This document shows positions 24,772-32,673 of a stretch of 61,808 bases of DNA, one piece after another; position 1 is the first letter of the stretch; every line of letters starts with the position of its first letter. The DNA is from RGIG6307 sp964424345 (GTDB taxonomy: Bacteria; Bacillota; Clostridia; Lachnospirales; Lachnospiraceae): NCBI GenBank assembly GCA_964424345.1, contig CAYRIK010000008.1, positions 1 to 61,808 of the forward strand. The letters run 5' to 3'. Under the pieces are notes generated by a model. The model did not search any database. It worked only from the letters and a program-made list of their open reading frames with translations, and was not told where the DNA came from. Made by a program: the position numbers and the translations under genes.

Positions 24772-26334
24772 ATGGATTTTTTGTACCGAAACATTCACAT
24801 GGAGCAGAAAAAATGGTCTGCCGCATCACAAATGACGATTGAGGAAGATATCAATGTGCCTGATGCAAAGGGAGATTGTCTGAGTATTTTGCTCAAAGAT
24901 GCCGCATTGCATATTGATGAGACAAGAAGTGGACGAGAACAGGTCGTAGTAAAAGGCAATCTGGAATATCAAATCTTGTATGAGACAAAAGAAGGCGGCA
25001 GATTAGAAGAACTTACAGGTAATATTTCTTTTGAAGAAGTTATCAATGCAAATGGAGCAGTACCAGGAGAAGTGGTATGTGCAAAAGGAGTTATTGAAGA
25101 TTTTAAAGTTTCTATGATTAATACGAGAAAAATAGCAATTCAGTCAGTTGTTATGCTGCATGCCTATATGCATCAACTTATGGAAGAAGAATGGACAGAT
25201 GATATTGTAAATTGTGAAATGGAAGTAGAAAAACGCTTTGGAACGCAGGAAGTTATGCAGTTGTGCCAGAAAAAATCTGATGTATTTCGTGTAAAAGAAG
25301 AGATTGAAATTCCGGGAAGTTATCCTGTCATGCAAAGTCTTTTGTGGAAATCTATTTCTATTGGAGAATTAGAAGTGCGACCGATGGATGGCAAAGTCAG
25401 TTTAAAAGGAGAACTGAACTGTTATTTTATTTATATGGCACAAGGAAGTGCAAGAGCTATCAAAATGTTTTCTAAAAAAGTTCCATTTCATGGGCTGATA
25501 GAATGCAGTGGATGCGAAAGTGACAGACAAGTGAGTGTGCTTCCGGTATTGAGTCAATATACGGCAGAAATAAAGGCAGACAGCGATGGAGAAGAAAGAG
25601 TTCTGTTTTTGGAAGCTGTTTTGGATTTACAAATTCGTATTTATGATGAAGAAAAAGCTGCTTTGCTGCAGGATATGTATGGCATTGGGCAGGAACTCGA
25701 AGTGGAAGAAAAACAGGTACATGCTCCCGCATTGTATGTGATGGGAGAAGGAAAATGTAAGTTAAAGCAAAATCATAAATTAAAGGATGCTGCACCAAAA
25801 GCTGTACAGATTTTACATAGTTATGGTACGGTTTTTCGAGATGCAGAACAGTGGGAAGAAGATCATCTGCATTTAATGGGCAGCGTATTATTTCAAGTGT
25901 TATATTTGACTGGTGATGAAGAAATGCCGTATGCAGTAGCAGAGTGCATTGTTCCATACACATTAGAAATGGAGGGGATGCAAAATGCACAGCATCCAAT
26001 CGTTTTAGTAGAGCCACGCATGGAACAGGCAGAGGCAAGCTTGATCGACAGTCAGGAAATGGAAATCAAAGGCATCGTTACATTTTCTGTGCTTGTCTTT
26101 GATACAAAATCTTATACTTGTGTAGGAGGAGTGACTGCAAGACCATTAGATACTGCAAAATTTGCAGCATTGCCTGCGATGGTTGTTTGTTTTGCAGATA
26201 AAGAAACTCCTTTGTGGGACTATGGAAAACGTTATTATATGCCGATGCAAGAGATTAAAAAGCTAAATAATCTGACGGAAGATACGTTAAAAGCAGGAGA
26301 AAGTATGCTTTTGGTAAAAGGTACAAAAAAATAA
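24772..26334 (+). CDS. sipL: SipL-like spore morphogenesis protein (SPOCS repeats plus LysM)
   Basis: A 520-residue soluble protein. It appears to have three SPOCS (DUF3794) domains: residues about 30-135 with DINVPDAKGDCLSILLKDAAL and VVVKGNLEYQILYETKEG; 160-270 with VKEEIEIPGSYPVMQSLLWK; and a more diverged third unit from about 290. A C-terminal LysM-like domain (ETPLWDYGKRYYMPMQEIKK, then LNNLTEDTLKAGESMLLVKG, about residues 478-517) follows. This order is that of SipL of Clostridioides difficile, which binds SpoIVA to build the basal coat. It supports a spore-forming host. The ATG at 24772 is the one with a ribosome binding site. Confidence 0.85.
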   Translation: MDFLYRNIHMEQKKWSAASQMTIEEDINVPDAKGDCLSILLKDAALHIDETRSGREQVVVKGNLEYQILYETKEGGRLEELTGNISFEEVINANGAVPGEVVCAKGVIEDFKVSMINTRKIAIQSVVMLHAYMHQLMEEEWTDDIVNCEMEVEKRFGTQEVMQLCQKKSDVFRVKEEIEIPGSYPVMQSLLWKSISIGELEVRPMDGKVSLKGELNCYFIYMAQGSARAIKMFSKKVPFHGLIECSGCESDRQVSVLPVLSQYTAEIKADSDGEERVLFLEAVLDLQIRIYDEEKAALLQDMYGIGQELEVEEKQVHAPALYVMGEGKCKLKQNHKLKDAAPKAVQILHSYGTVFRDAEQWEEDHLHLMGSVLFQVLYLTGDEEMPYAVAECIVPYTLEMEGMQNAQHPIVLVEPRMEQAEASLIDSQEMEIKGIVTFSVLVFDTKSYTCVGGVTARPLDTAKFAALPAMVVCFADKETPLWDYGKRYYMPMQEIKKLNNLTEDTLKAGESMLLVKGTKK

Positions 26335-26419
26335 TGAGAAGAACCATTGCATAAATAGATAAAAAGCATCATAATAAAGGGTAAGAACACCAAAATACGA
26401 AAAGAAGAGGATTTACCAA

Positions 26420-28468
26420 ATGGATAATGTATTAAAGAACGCGCAGTGGATTATGCATCCATGTGATACAGAACAACTCGTAAATACATATTTTGAATGT
26501 CGCAAGACATTTTCGGTGAAAGCAGATCAAAAGACAACGTTATATATCAGTGCTTCTACACAGTATGCAGTGTATATAAACGGCGCGTTTGTAGATTGCG
26601 GACAATACGAAGGATACGAAGATTATCAAGTATATGATACAATGGATATCACGCCTTATGTAAACGAAGGAACAAATGAACTGTTAATTGGTCATTATGT
26701 ATGTGGAGACAATAATTTTGCTACAAGAAGAAAATTAAAACCAGGACTTTTATTTGAAGTATGGAATGGCACATCTTTAGCAGCATATAGTGATACAACT
26801 TGTGAATATCGTGAAAATAAGCATTTCCTTCCAACAAGAGAAAAAATCACACCACAGTTAGCATACACATTTGAGTATGACGCAACTGCAGAAGAAGATA
26901 CTTTTGTTTCTGCTGTATTAGCAGAAAAAGAAAAAAACATATATCCACGTCCTATCAAAAAGTTGGATATTTCAGAATTTGATGCAGGGTATCCTTGTGC
27001 GTACGGCATTGTTTTAGAAGCAAATTCCGCAGCACCAAAGGCAGCCCGTATGCAGCACGCATTTTTGCAAGCAGATCGATACAGTTGTTTTAGAAGAGAA
27101 GAACACAATACGATGTACTGGCGCGTTTCAGAAGAAAAGCAAAAAGACGGTGTGTATATGATTTTTGACCTTCAAAAAGAATGTACCGGATTTTTGGAAT
27201 TTGAATTGGAAACAGAAAAGGAATGTGAAGTGTTAGTCGGTTTTGGAGAACACTTAGATGATTTAAGAGTTCGAACATATATAGGAGGACGTAATTTTTG
27301 CTTCCGCTATATAGCAAAAGCAGGAAAAAATCATTTCTTTTATCCATATCAAAGACTGGGACTGCGTTATGTACAGGTTCATGTATTAACACAGAGCGGA
27401 AGGCTGCGTGCAGGTATCCGTCATCATATGTATCCGCTTACCAAATATCCTTGCCATATGCAGGATCAGATGTATAAGCGTATTTATGAGGTTGGATGTC
27501 GAACATTAGAGCTTTGTATGCATGAACATTATGAAGATTGCCCATGGAGAGAACAGGGCTTATATGCGATGGACAGTCGTGTACAGATGTTATGTGGATA
27601 TTACGCATTTAAAGAATATCCATTTGCAAGAGCAAGCTTGGAATTGATGAGACGTTCTTTAAGAGAAGATGGATTGCTTGTATTATGTTCTCCATCTGAT
27701 ATCAAAACAAATATTCCTTGCTTTACAGCAGTTTATGTACGACAGGTATTGGAATATATTCAGTATTCCGGAGATAAGAACTATTTAGACGAAGCATTTG
27801 ACACAATAAAATGTATTGTGGATAAGTTCGCAGAACGCATAGAAGAAAATCACCTCATAGCAAATATGAAAGGATATTGGAATTTCTATGAGTGGACACC
27901 GGGAATGGATGGCAACAGCCCAGAAGATAAAGTAGAAGAACCATTGTACGATGCACCACTCAATGCCTTTATTTCTGATGCATTTGCTTGTTTCGCAAAA
28001 TTATGTGAAATGCATCGTCCAGAACTTGCATCAACATACGAAGCACTTCATCATGCATTAAATAAAGCAATGCATGAGCAGTTCTTTGATCAAGAACATG
28101 GAGCTTATATTACAAGACTTGGTGATGAAAAACCTCGCCATGCACTTACACAAGGCTTGATGCTGTTTGCAAATGCGGTTCCAGAAGAACATATAGAAAA
28201 AGTAAGCAAGTCCATTACACAGGGCGATTTGATTGCCGCTTCTGTAAGTATGACTATTTATGTATATGAAGCATTGTTAAAACAGGGCGATATATATAAA
28301 CCATATATTATGGAACAAATTCAAACTGTATGGGGAAAAATGTTAGATGCAGGTGCTGATACATTTTGGGAAACAGAACTTGGCGCAGATGATTTTGCAT
28401 ATGCAGGAAGTTTATGCCATGGATGGTCTGCTGTACCAATTTACATTTGGGGAAAATATTTCTCATAA
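26420..28468 (+). CDS. Glycoside hydrolase family 78-like (alpha-L-rhamnosidase-like) protein
   Basis: A 682-residue protein without a signal peptide, so presumably cytoplasmic. An N-terminal beta-sandwich (TLYISASTQYAVYINGAFVD, YVNEGTNELLIGHYV) is followed by a second sandwich and an (alpha/alpha)6 barrel. The barrel carries EHYEDCPWREQGLYAMDSR, which matches the DCPxREx family signature of GH78, and the tryptophan-rich FYEWTPGM and TFWETELGADDF segments. Such enzymes release terminal L-rhamnose from glycosides. Substrate and even activity are inferred. The start ATG follows AAGAGGATTTACCAA. A bidirectional terminator lies after the stop. Confidence 0.78.
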   Translation: MDNVLKNAQWIMHPCDTEQLVNTYFECRKTFSVKADQKTTLYISASTQYAVYINGAFVDCGQYEGYEDYQVYDTMDITPYVNEGTNELLIGHYVCGDNNFATRRKLKPGLLFEVWNGTSLAAYSDTTCEYRENKHFLPTREKITPQLAYTFEYDATAEEDTFVSAVLAEKEKNIYPRPIKKLDISEFDAGYPCAYGIVLEANSAAPKAARMQHAFLQADRYSCFRREEHNTMYWRVSEEKQKDGVYMIFDLQKECTGFLEFELETEKECEVLVGFGEHLDDLRVRTYIGGRNFCFRYIAKAGKNHFFYPYQRLGLRYVQVHVLTQSGRLRAGIRHHMYPLTKYPCHMQDQMYKRIYEVGCRTLELCMHEHYEDCPWREQGLYAMDSRVQMLCGYYAFKEYPFARASLELMRRSLREDGLLVLCSPSDIKTNIPCFTAVYVRQVLEYIQYSGDKNYLDEAFDTIKCIVDKFAERIEENHLIANMKGYWNFYEWTPGMDGNSPEDKVEEPLYDAPLNAFISDAFACFAKLCEMHRPELASTYEALHHALNKAMHEQFFDQEHGAYITRLGDEKPRHALTQGLMLFANAVPEEHIEKVSKSITQGDLIAASVSMTIYVYEALLKQGDIYKPYIMEQIQTVWGKMLDAGADTFWETELGADDFAYAGSLCHGWSAVPIYIWGKYFS

Positions 28469-28489
28469 ATCAGATAATAGAATAAAAAT

Positions 28490-28526
28490 AAAGAGGATGG
28501 TGTTTTGCATCATCCTCTTTTTTTAT
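28490..28526. terminator. Bidirectional terminator between GH78 and the response regulator
   Basis: Stem AAAGAGGATGGTG and CATCATCCTCTTT (one G-U pair) with a 5-base loop; a run of T follows on the plus strand, and A-rich sequence precedes it, giving a T-run on the minus strand. It serves two convergent genes. Confidence 0.88.
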
Positions 28527-28533
28527 TAAGAAA

Positions 28534-29202
28534 TTATTCGTGTTCTAATACATATCCTTGACAGCGAATGGTTTTAATCCAAATATCAGAATCAATTTGT
28601 TTTAACTTATTTCGAAGCGTTCTAATGTAAACTTCTACATGATTTTCTACAGCATTAGAATGTGTTCCCCAAACTTTGTGTAATAGAACTTTTTTACTTA
28701 AAAGTTGTTTTGGAGAAGACATAAAAGTACTCATAATAACGAATTCTTTTTCAGTAAGGTGAATGGAATGTTCGCCGCATGATAAGGTGGAGGTAAATAG
28801 ATGCAGAACCGTATTTTTGACACAAAGTACATTTGTGAAAGAATCTTGCGTTTGAAAAATGGCATGGATACATATCAGTAATTTTTGGGGATTCAGAGGT
28901 TTGGTTAGATAGTGGGTTGCACCAGCTTCTAATGCAGCAAGTTCATCATCGTTGTCCGACTTAGAATTAAACATTAAAATTGGTGTAGTACAATGAGAAC
29001 TGCGTAACGTTTTTGTAATCTGGCATCCACTGATTTTTGGCATCATAGACTCTATGAGCAATATATCATAAGTGCCAGTTTTGGCATACGCAATGCCATC
29101 ATCGCTGTCATAAACACAGTCCGTTTCCCATCCTTTTTTGCTTAAAAACCTCATAAAAGAAAGTGCTAAACGGATATCATCTTCAATAATCAATATTTTC
29201 AT
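28534..29202 (-). CDS. Orphan OmpR/PhoB-family response regulator with an atypical receiver
   Basis: A 222-residue protein: receiver domain (1-115) and winged-helix DNA-binding domain (about 130-222; TEKEFVIMSTFMSSPKQLLS, HVEVYIRTLRNKLKQID, IKTIRCQGYVLE). The acidic pocket IEDD (8-9) and the lysine of YLTKP (Lys101) are kept. The residue at the phosphorylation site is Glu51 in ILLIESMMP, where Asp is expected, and the switch Thr/Ser is Asn79. Phosphorelay control is therefore unlikely, and the Glu might imitate the phosphorylated state. No histidine kinase gene is next to it. The start ATG at 29202 follows AAGGAGGTTTTTATTT. Confidence 0.85.
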   Translation of the reverse strand: MKILIIEDDIRLALSFMRFLSKKGWETDCVYDSDDGIAYAKTGTYDILLIESMMPKISGCQITKTLRSSHCTTPILMFNSKSDNDDELAALEAGATHYLTKPLNPQKLLICIHAIFQTQDSFTNVLCVKNTVLHLFTSTLSCGEHSIHLTEKEFVIMSTFMSSPKQLLSKKVLLHKVWGTHSNAVENHVEVYIRTLRNKLKQIDSDIWIKTIRCQGYVLEHE

Positions 29203-29650
29203 AAATAAAAACCTCCTTGTCAAGTTAAGCTCGTTGGTATAAAAAAAGATTTTATTTTTTTGATGATAAACTCTAGCACAAAAATGTGGACAAAAATTGA
29301 AAAAAAGTATTTAAAATAAAAATTTTAGAAAGATTTTATAATAACATATTCCAGAACCAAAAGATTGCTCTTTATTGTTACTTCAATCATTTCACAATAA
29401 TCTGTATTCATTTCTTTTAGAATCATTCCTATATCATTTTGGGGTTGATCATATGGTATGGAGATTCTTAAGAAAATTCCGTTATTATGTATTTATGGAG
29501 AAAATCGAAAGAAACAAGTAAAAAGCATACTTATGGGCATTTTGAGTGAAATTATTTTAATGAGATTGACAAATGTTTTAATTATTTCTATAATTTAAAA
29601 GTGAGGTAGTTATATATAAAAAAAGATGTTTTATTATGGAGGAAGATGAA
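29203..29650 (+). other. Divergent intergenic region of 448 bp
   Basis: Very AT-rich region between the minus-strand response regulator and the plus-strand NPCBM-like gene. I find one perfect promoter (29566-29594, listed separately). A 46-codon frame (29458-29598) lacks a ribosome binding site and runs through that promoter, so it is not counted as a gene. No RNA gene or strong repeat was recognised. Confidence 0.6.
29566..29594 (+). promoter_or_regulatory. Consensus sigma-A promoter of the NPCBM-like gene
   Basis: TTGACA (29566-29571) and TATAAT (29589-29594) with an exact 17-base spacer. It matches the housekeeping consensus at all twelve positions and ends 56 bases before the start codon. 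Confidence 0.9.
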
Positions 29651-30286
29651 ATGGCAATGGAAGGAAACAACAATGGTGGAAACAGTGGTAATGGATTAGT
29701 AAAAGGTTTGGTGGTTCTTGGAGCAATCGCAATTATTATGTTTGGACTTAATAAAATGGCAGATACCGTTTCTAGTAACTTGGCTAATGGAAAAAATAAT
29801 GATTCTAATAGCAAGACGACTATCGGTTATGTAAATTCAGAAGATAAGGAAGAAAGTATTGTTCCGATTAAGGATAAATATTCTGTAAAAGGTGACTTTT
29901 ACAATATTTTTACAAGTAAGCAGAATTTAGTAGATAATTTTGGCAATACATATGAAACTGCATATGAAGCATCTGTATCCATTAATTCAGGGACTAAGGA
30001 ACTGACCTATGAGTTAGATGGGTCTTATAGTTATTTACAAGGTACTATTTATTTATCAGAGAAATACAAAGATACTATTAATTATTTTGTAGTTCGTGTT
30101 TATGATGAAAAAGGAAATAATATTTACGAGTCTGAACGAATTACAGATAAGGAATTTGGACCTGTAAATGTAAATTGTAATATTTCTGGATTGAGCAGAA
30201 TTACTATTGAATTGGAAGGATGTACTAGAACCTGCGCTGGAATTGATATTATTATGCCAGAAGATGGATTTGTATTTGTAAAATAA
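29651..30286 (+). CDS. Membrane-anchored protein with an NPCBM-like C-terminal domain
   Basis: A 211-residue protein. A Gly/Asn-rich N-terminus is followed by one membrane helix (about residues 19-37, LVVLGAIAIIMFGL). A Ser/Asn/Asp linker and a C-terminal beta-rich domain follow (residues 95-211; KELTYELDGSYSYLQGTIYL, YFVVRVYDEKGNNIYES, RITIELEG, GIDIIMPEDGFVF). The pattern resembles NPCBM/NEW2 carbohydrate-binding modules, but the domain is placed outside an enzyme. The start is taken as the ATG at 29651, because GGAGGA lies 8 bases in front; an earlier ATG (29636) overlaps that site. It has its own promoter and terminator, so it is a single gene. Confidence 0.7.
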   Translation: MAMEGNNNGGNSGNGLVKGLVVLGAIAIIMFGLNKMADTVSSNLANGKNNDSNSKTTIGYVNSEDKEESIVPIKDKYSVKGDFYNIFTSKQNLVDNFGNTYETAYEASVSINSGTKELTYELDGSYSYLQGTIYLSEKYKDTINYFVVRVYDEKGNNIYESERITDKEFGPVNVNCNISGLSRITIELEGCTRTCAGIDIIMPEDGFVFVK

Positions 30287-30414
30287 TAACATATATATAG
30301 CGTGAAAAATTTCATAATCAAGAAAACAAGGCATTCGTAGTGAAGGTTTTAGATTGATTTGGAAGTAAAATATGCTCAAGTGTATAAGTTAAAAAAGCTA
30401 GTTGCTTTTTGCAT

Positions 30415-30461
30415 AACGGATATAAGAAATACGAAATGTATTTTTTATATCCGTTTTTTGT
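30415..30461 (+). terminator. Terminator of the NPCBM-like gene
   Basis: Arms AACGGATATA (30415-30424) and TATATCCGTT (30446-30455), extended inward by AGAAATAC with GTATTT, and followed by TTTTG. Confidence 0.8.
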
Positions 30462-30510
30462 TGACTTCAAATATAATGTTTGTTTCAGATATTCATTTTG
30501 AAAGAAAAAA

Positions 30511-30522
30511 GAACAAATGTTC
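30511..30522. promoter_or_regulatory. LexA (SOS) box upstream of uvrBA
   Basis: GAAC-AAAT-GTTC followed by G. Read on the minus strand it is CGAAC-ATTT-GTTCT, 12 of 14 matches to the Gram-positive LexA consensus CGAACRNRYGTTYC. It lies nine bases upstream of the uvrB -35 element. uvrBA are known LexA targets. Confidence 0.75.
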
Positions 30523-30531
30523 GTTTTGTGC

Positions 30532-30560
30532 TATACATTTTCTATTTTTTATGATATAAT
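30532..30560 (+). promoter_or_regulatory. Promoter of uvrBA
   Basis: TATACA (30532-30537), 17-base spacer and TATAAT (30555-30560). The -10 is perfect and the -35 is weak, which fits an SOS-regulated promoter. Confidence 0.65.
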
Positions 30561-30607
30561 CACGCTATAATATGTAAACAATATCAGTCACAAAATTGAG
30601 GTATGTT

Positions 30608-32611
30608 ATGCAAGATCAATCTAAAATCTTCAAACTTCATTCTGAATATAAACCAACCGGCGACCAGCCCAAAGCAATAGAAGCTCTTGTAAAAGGGTTC
30701 CAAGAAGGTAATCAATTCCAGACTTTGCTTGGTGTTACCGGTTCTGGTAAAACATTTACAATGGCGAATGTTATTGAGCAGATGAATAAGCCAACGTTAG
30801 TCATTGCCCATAATAAAACATTGGCAGCACAGCTCTATGGCGAATTTAAGGAGTTCTTTCCAGAGAATGCAGTAGAGTATTTTGTATCTTATTATGATTA
30901 TTATCAGCCGGAGGCGTATATTCCGTCAAGTGATACGTATATAGCAAAGGATTCTGCAATCAATGATGAAATCGATAAACTTCGTTTGTCTGCGACTGCG
31001 GCACTTACAGAGCGAAAAGATGTCATTGTAGTAGCATCAGTATCTTGTATTTATGGCCTAGGAAGTCCGGAAGATTATCAGGAAATGATTGTTTCACTGC
31101 GTCCTGGAATGATAAAAGAAAGAGATCAGATACTGCGTGAATTGGTTGATATTCAATATGTTCGCAATGATATGGATTTGACACGAGGCAGTTTTCGTGT
31201 GAGAGGAGATGTCATAGAGGTATGCCTTGCCTATACGGAAGAATACTATATCCGTATTGAATTTTTTGGGGATGAGATTGACCGAATTGCAGAAATTGAA
31301 CCGATGACAGGAAGGGTACAAAAGCTGTTACAGCATATTTCTATTTTTCCAGCTTCTCATTATGTGGTTGCACCAGACAAGATTTTAAAAGCATGTGAAA
31401 ATATTGAACAAGAAATGCAGGAACAGGTGAAGTTCTTTAAAAGCAAGGATAAATTAATAGAAGCACAGCGTATTGCAGAAAGAACAAATTATGATGTAGA
31501 AATGCTGCGTGAGACAGGATTTTGTTCTGGTATTGAAAATTATTCCAGACAGTTGAATTTTATGGAAGCAGGTGCAACACCGCATACATTGATGGATTAT
31601 TTTGGAGATGATTATTTGATTATTGTGGACGAGTCACATATTACGATTCCACAAGTTAGAGGAATGTATGCAGGGGACCGTTCCAGAAAGACAACACTTG
31701 TAGATTATGGATTCCGTTTGCCTTCTGCATTGGATAATCGCCCATTGAATTTTGAGGAGTTTGAACAAAAAATTGATCAGATGTTGTTTGTATCTGCAAC
31801 ACCAAATATATATGAAAAAGAGCATGAACTTCTTCGTGCCGAACAGGTAATTCGTCCGACAGGTCTGTTAGATCCGGCAGTAGAAGTAAGACCGGTCAAT
31901 GGTCAGATGGATGATTTGTTATCTGAGATTAAAAAAGAGACAGCGGCTCATAATAAAGTTATGATTACAACTTTGACAAAGCATATGGCAGAGGATTTGA
32001 CGGAGTATTTAAAAGAAGTAGGTGTGAGAGTAAGATATTTACATTCAGACATTGATACATTAGAACGAAGTGAAATCATTCGAGATATGCGTTTGGATGT
32101 ATTTGATGTATTAGTCGGCATTAATTTATTGCGAGAAGGTTTGGATATTCCGGAAATCACGTTGGTAGCTATTTTAGATGCGGATAAGGAAGGATTTTTA
32201 CGTTCTGAAACTTCTCTTATTCAAACAATAGGACGTGCTGCACGAAATGCAGATGGGCATGTAATCATGTATGCAGATAAGATTACAGATTCTATGAACG
32301 CTGCAATTACAGAGACAAATCGTCGTCGTCAGATTCAGCAGACATACAATGAGGAACATGGTATCATACCACAAACAATTCGCAAAGAGGTTCGTGATCT
32401 GATTCGTATCAGCAAAGAAGTTGCTAAGGAAGAAGTACGAATGGAAAAAGATCCTGAGAGTATGAATCGTGAAGAATTGAATAAGCTGATTGCAGATGTA
32501 CAAAAGAAAATGAAAAAAGCGGCAGCAGATTTGAATTTTGAAGTAGCAGCAGAGTTACGAGATAAGATGTTGGAATTAAAAAAAGCATTAAATGATCTGG
32601 ATGAGGAATAA
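30608..32611 (+). CDS. uvrB: UvrABC system protein B
   Basis: A 667-residue DNA-damage-recognition helicase of nucleotide excision repair. Walker A is GVTGSGKTF, the beta-hairpin region YYDYYQPEAYIPSSDTYI is present, and the helicase motifs DESHITIPQVRGMYAGDRSR, LLREGLDIPE and QTIGRAARN are intact. A C-terminal UVR motif (about residues 630-665) contacts UvrC. The ATG at 30608 follows TTGAGGTATGTT; the TTG at 30596 is part of that site. uvrA begins 63 bases downstream, making a two-gene operon under the LexA box. Confidence 0.97.
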   Translation: MQDQSKIFKLHSEYKPTGDQPKAIEALVKGFQEGNQFQTLLGVTGSGKTFTMANVIEQMNKPTLVIAHNKTLAAQLYGEFKEFFPENAVEYFVSYYDYYQPEAYIPSSDTYIAKDSAINDEIDKLRLSATAALTERKDVIVVASVSCIYGLGSPEDYQEMIVSLRPGMIKERDQILRELVDIQYVRNDMDLTRGSFRVRGDVIEVCLAYTEEYYIRIEFFGDEIDRIAEIEPMTGRVQKLLQHISIFPASHYVVAPDKILKACENIEQEMQEQVKFFKSKDKLIEAQRIAERTNYDVEMLRETGFCSGIENYSRQLNFMEAGATPHTLMDYFGDDYLIIVDESHITIPQVRGMYAGDRSRKTTLVDYGFRLPSALDNRPLNFEEFEQKIDQMLFVSATPNIYEKEHELLRAEQVIRPTGLLDPAVEVRPVNGQMDDLLSEIKKETAAHNKVMITTLTKHMAEDLTEYLKEVGVRVRYLHSDIDTLERSEIIRDMRLDVFDVLVGINLLREGLDIPEITLVAILDADKEGFLRSETSLIQTIGRAARNADGHVIMYADKITDSMNAAITETNRRRQIQQTYNEEHGIIPQTIRKEVRDLIRISKEVAKEEVRMEKDPESMNREELNKLIADVQKKMKKAAADLNFEVAAELRDKMLELKKALNDLDEE

Positions 32612-32673
32612 AAAGAGATTATCAAGGCAGTTAGGTGGAAAGATATCGTACGAAGTACAATGGGGAGAATAAT

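Larger units (their letters stand above)
30287..30607 (+). other. Intergenic region of 321 bp before uvrB
   Basis: It contains the terminator of the preceding gene (30415-30461), then an AT-rich stretch with the LexA-type box (30511-30522) and the uvrB promoter (30532-30560). No ORF with a ribosome binding site was seen in the first 130 bases. Confidence 0.65.

Noticed and set aside
25472..26038. 188-residue open frame on the minus strand
   Set aside because: Antisense to the SipL-like gene; high Leu/His composition typical of a reverse shadow and no ribosome binding site.
29458..29598. 46-codon open frame
   Set aside because: No ribosome binding site, and the perfect promoter of the next gene lies inside it.
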